A stretch of 64,000 nucleotides of DNA from Chthonomonas calidirosea T49 (GTDB lineage: Bacteria; Armatimonadota; Chthonomonadetes; Chthonomonadales; Chthonomonadaceae). This document shows, piece by piece, positions 61,164 through 64,000 of the stretch. The first letter of the stretch is position 1. Each line of letters starts with the position of its first letter. Position numbers and translations under genes: made by a program. The stretch is from assembly GCF_000427095.1 (NCBI RefSeq), contig NC_021487.1, positions 2,775,241 through 2,839,240 on the forward strand. The letters are read 5' to 3'. The notes under the pieces are model-generated. The model was not told the DNA's origin. It worked only from the letters and a program-made list of their open reading frames with translations, and did no database searches.

Positions 61164-62189
61164 ATGACTGCCGATTCTCAGAAGCCGACGATTATCTGCC
61201 TCACCCCTGTACGAAACGAGGCATGGATTCTAGAACGAATTTTAGCAAGTACTAGCTTGTGGGCCGACCATATTGTGATTGCCGATCAGTGCTCAAACGA
61301 TGGGTCCCGCGAGATCGCCTCGCGCTTTCCGAAGGTGACGTTGGTAGATAACAGCTCTCCAGAGTGGGACGAAGGCGTACGCCAACGCCTTCTTTGGAAC
61401 GAGGCGCGAAAGATCCCCGGTAGGCGCTTACTTTTCGCGTTGGATGCAGACGAGGCCCTCACCGCTAACTGGGCAGAAAGCGAAGAGTGGAGAAAGGCGT
61501 GGAGTGCTCCCGAAGGCACGGTGATCTACATGGATTGGGTGAACATCTATCCGGGGTTTGAACAGTGTTGGATCCCGCCCCACCCCATTCCACGTGGCTT
61601 CATGGACAATGGTGTCGAACATAGTGGTGAAAAGATACATGGCCCGCTGGTACCACAGCCGCAGAGCGGCCATCGGATTGTGTGGAAAGAGATTAAACTT
61701 CTCCATTTTCAATATGTTAACTGGGAGAGAATGAAAAGCAAACAGCGGTGGTATCAGGCTTGGGAGCGCCTCAACTTCCCTTCGAAGCGTCCTATTACGC
61801 TCTACCGACAGTACCATCATATGGATGCGCGACCTCCACAAGAGATGCATCCGGTACAAAGAGACTGGCTGGAGGGCTATGAACAGCATGGCATTGATTG
61901 GAGGGCGCTGCAGGAGGAATCGAAAGCGCCTTACTACTGGTGGGATGAAGAGATCGTGGCGATGTTGCTGAAGCACGGTACCCGTAAATTCCGCAAAATA
62001 GCCTTGTGGGATGTAGATTGGGAGGAGAAAGCAAGGCGGATGGGGCTCAACGTGCCGCCAGGCCTGCTGGCCGACCCGAGAAGCACTTTTGAGAAAAAGG
62101 TGCATCGTTGGCTGGCGGCCACGCAGGGGAGGCAGTATGAGCGGAAGATACGCCTCCTTCAGCGTGCGCTCCGGCTCTTCGGATGGTAA
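61164..62189 (+). CDS. Glycosyltransferase family 2-like protein
   Basis: A 341-aa protein with a GT2-like start IICLTPVRNEAWILERILAS, DHIVIADQCSNDGSREIASR and LLFALDADEALTANWAE with the DxD. The rest is unlike standard GT2: it has a Trp/His-rich centre (IWPYxW-type WKEIKLLHFQYVNWERMKSK, YHHMDARPPQEMHPVQRDWL) and a basic C-terminus. Such proteins occur in lipopolysaccharide and capsule loci. Donor unknown. Confidence 0.82.
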   Translation: MTADSQKPTIICLTPVRNEAWILERILASTSLWADHIVIADQCSNDGSREIASRFPKVTLVDNSSPEWDEGVRQRLLWNEARKIPGRRLLFALDADEALTANWAESEEWRKAWSAPEGTVIYMDWVNIYPGFEQCWIPPHPIPRGFMDNGVEHSGEKIHGPLVPQPQSGHRIVWKEIKLLHFQYVNWERMKSKQRWYQAWERLNFPSKRPITLYRQYHHMDARPPQEMHPVQRDWLEGYEQHGIDWRALQEESKAPYYWWDEEIVAMLLKHGTRKFRKIALWDVDWEEKARRMGLNVPPGLLADPRSTFEKKVHRWLAATQGRQYERKIRLLQRALRLFGW

Positions 62190-62326
62190 GACGCTTTGCC
62201 AGTCTCAATGCCATGTAAGGACATGAGGGGAGCTCACGCACACCGAAAAGTTTGTAGACTCTCATCCCCTAGGTTGGAAGGGGGAGAGTAAGGTACGATA
62301 GACTATACCAACTTGAGGGAGAGGAA

Positions 62327-63394
<1,068 letters not shown>

Positions 63395-63607
63395 GTAACG
63401 TTAACCTCAGAGAGATGGTCGCTGTCTGCCTAGCTGCACGATAACAAAGATGTGCCTCTAACACCGTCCCTAACAGAAAGGGTTTTATGCGCCTTTTCCG
63501 CAAGGGCGACGGCCAACTCTGTGCCGAAAAGCCCTCTTTAAACCGTATCAAAGCCATGGGTAGAATGTAGGGGATCGTATATAGGCAATGGTGAAAGGAA
63601 AGCTATC

Positions 63608-64000
63608 ATGGCAGCGAGCTCAGGACGCATTGTGTGCCCGCGTTGCGGTGCAAACAACTTCGATACGGCTTCCTTTTGTTGGAAGTGCCAATCGCCGCTT
63701 TCGGGGACCGCTCCCATCGTGGGGAATCCACCCCCGCGCGCGGGCACGTCGGAGGCTGGGCGCGCCTACGTCCCTCCAACCGTTTTAGCTGGCGATGAAG
63801 GAATGGCCAAACGGGCGGCGCTGTGGCTGGCCATTACGCTGCCCTATGTGGGGCTACCTATCGGATGGGCGTTTATGATGATGAGCGACAACCGTCAGCG
63901 CCAGCAGATCGGAAGGTTCTGTGTCCTGTGGAGCTGTGTTGCTATGGTGTTTCATCTCCTGCTGCTTTTTGTTGGCCTTCAATCGCTTACTTCGATGCTC
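63608..64000 (+). CDS. Zinc-ribbon membrane protein (partial, runs off the window)
   Basis: ATG 63608 with AAAGGAAAG upstream opens a frame that continues past the last base. It starts MAASSGRIVCPRCGANNFDT, followed by ASFCWKCQSPL, a double CxxC zinc ribbon. A Pro-rich linker is followed by at least two membrane helices (ALWLAITLPYVGLPIGWAFM; LWSCVAMVFHLLLLFVGLQS). Such double-CxxC tail proteins are common and of unknown function. It is not obviously linked to the polysaccharide genes. Confidence 0.75.
   Translation, partial: MAASSGRIVCPRCGANNFDTASFCWKCQSPLSGTAPIVGNPPPRAGTSEAGRAYVPPTVLAGDEGMAKRAALWLAITLPYVGLPIGWAFMMMSDNRQRQQIGRFCVLWSCVAMVFHLLLLFVGLQSLTSML

Overview
The window looks like a chromosomal piece of a moderately GC-rich, Gram-negative-type (diderm) bacterium, most probably a member of the Armatimonadota (Chthonomonas-like). 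The reasons are two pseudopilin-like proteins of the 'prepilin N-terminal motif plus [12 protein letters not shown]' type typical of that phylum, a PEP-CTERM-like surface protein, an alginate-export-type outer-membrane barrel, and carbohydrate-directed secreted proteins. The assignment is inference; no rRNA or other taxonomic marker is present.

Layout. 1-1765 is largely decayed sequence with an RHS (YD-repeat) remnant and a 3 x 30 bp tandem repeat. 1766-5907 (minus) holds housekeeping genes: tsaC, gpmA, a thioredoxin-like protein, a class I glutamine amidotransferase and a GNAT acetyltransferase. 6058-7641 (plus) has a SigH-like sigma factor with its own promoter and terminator, then two small proteins. 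7719-13474 is a regulatory/DNA-processing block: an ImmA/IrrE-type metallopeptidase fused to a UvrD-like helicase and a degenerate RecB/AddB-like nuclease domain, a gene with a putative XRE-like domain directly upstream, a sigma-like factor, and a small LuxR-type HTH protein. 13502-18116 (minus) is an apparent operon: aldo/keto reductase, thioredoxin, topA, dipeptide epimerase. 18329-25690 (minus) carries envelope and secreted proteins (pseudopilin, Ig-like lipoprotein, subtilase with membrane tail, pepsin-like protein) followed by aroQ, a Trm112-like protein and a YgiT-type zinc finger protein. 25916-36093 contains hisC, a candidate structured small RNA, a DUF429 gene, a GH15 glucoamylase-like enzyme, a Tat-exported beta-helix protein, a pseudopilin, dnaN and the outer-membrane barrel.

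36555-40533 is a decaying type III-B (Cmr) CRISPR locus. cmr1, cas10/cmr2 and cmr3 are all broken by frameshifts or a stop codon, cmr4-6 are missing, and the locus ends in the C-terminal scrap of a probable Csx-type gene. No CRISPR array is visible.

41974-55142 is a non-contractile phage-tail-like module: connector and head-closure-like proteins, tail terminator, tail tube, chaperone with a possible -1 frameshift, a very short tape-measure candidate, a tail hub with a discoidin-like region, and a fibre. It has no recognisable terminase, portal, capsid, integrase or lysis gene. It carries an inverted glycosyltransferase gene with its own promoter and a truncated Panacea (SocA-like) antitoxin domain.

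55294-63394 is a surface polysaccharide locus: a Wzt-type ABC ATPase, three glycosyltransferase genes of GT2 type or similar and one GT4 type, and three sugar-nucleotide epimerase/dehydratase genes including gmd. It starts abruptly behind the phage module, without the Wzm permease. A zinc-ribbon membrane protein runs off the right edge.

The strongest leads for something new are the metallopeptidase-helicase fusion with its partner gene (7719-11993), the small RNA candidate carrying a perfect copy of the 16S rRNA anti-Shine-Dalgarno tail (about 27151-27238), and the head-less tail module next to the polysaccharide locus.
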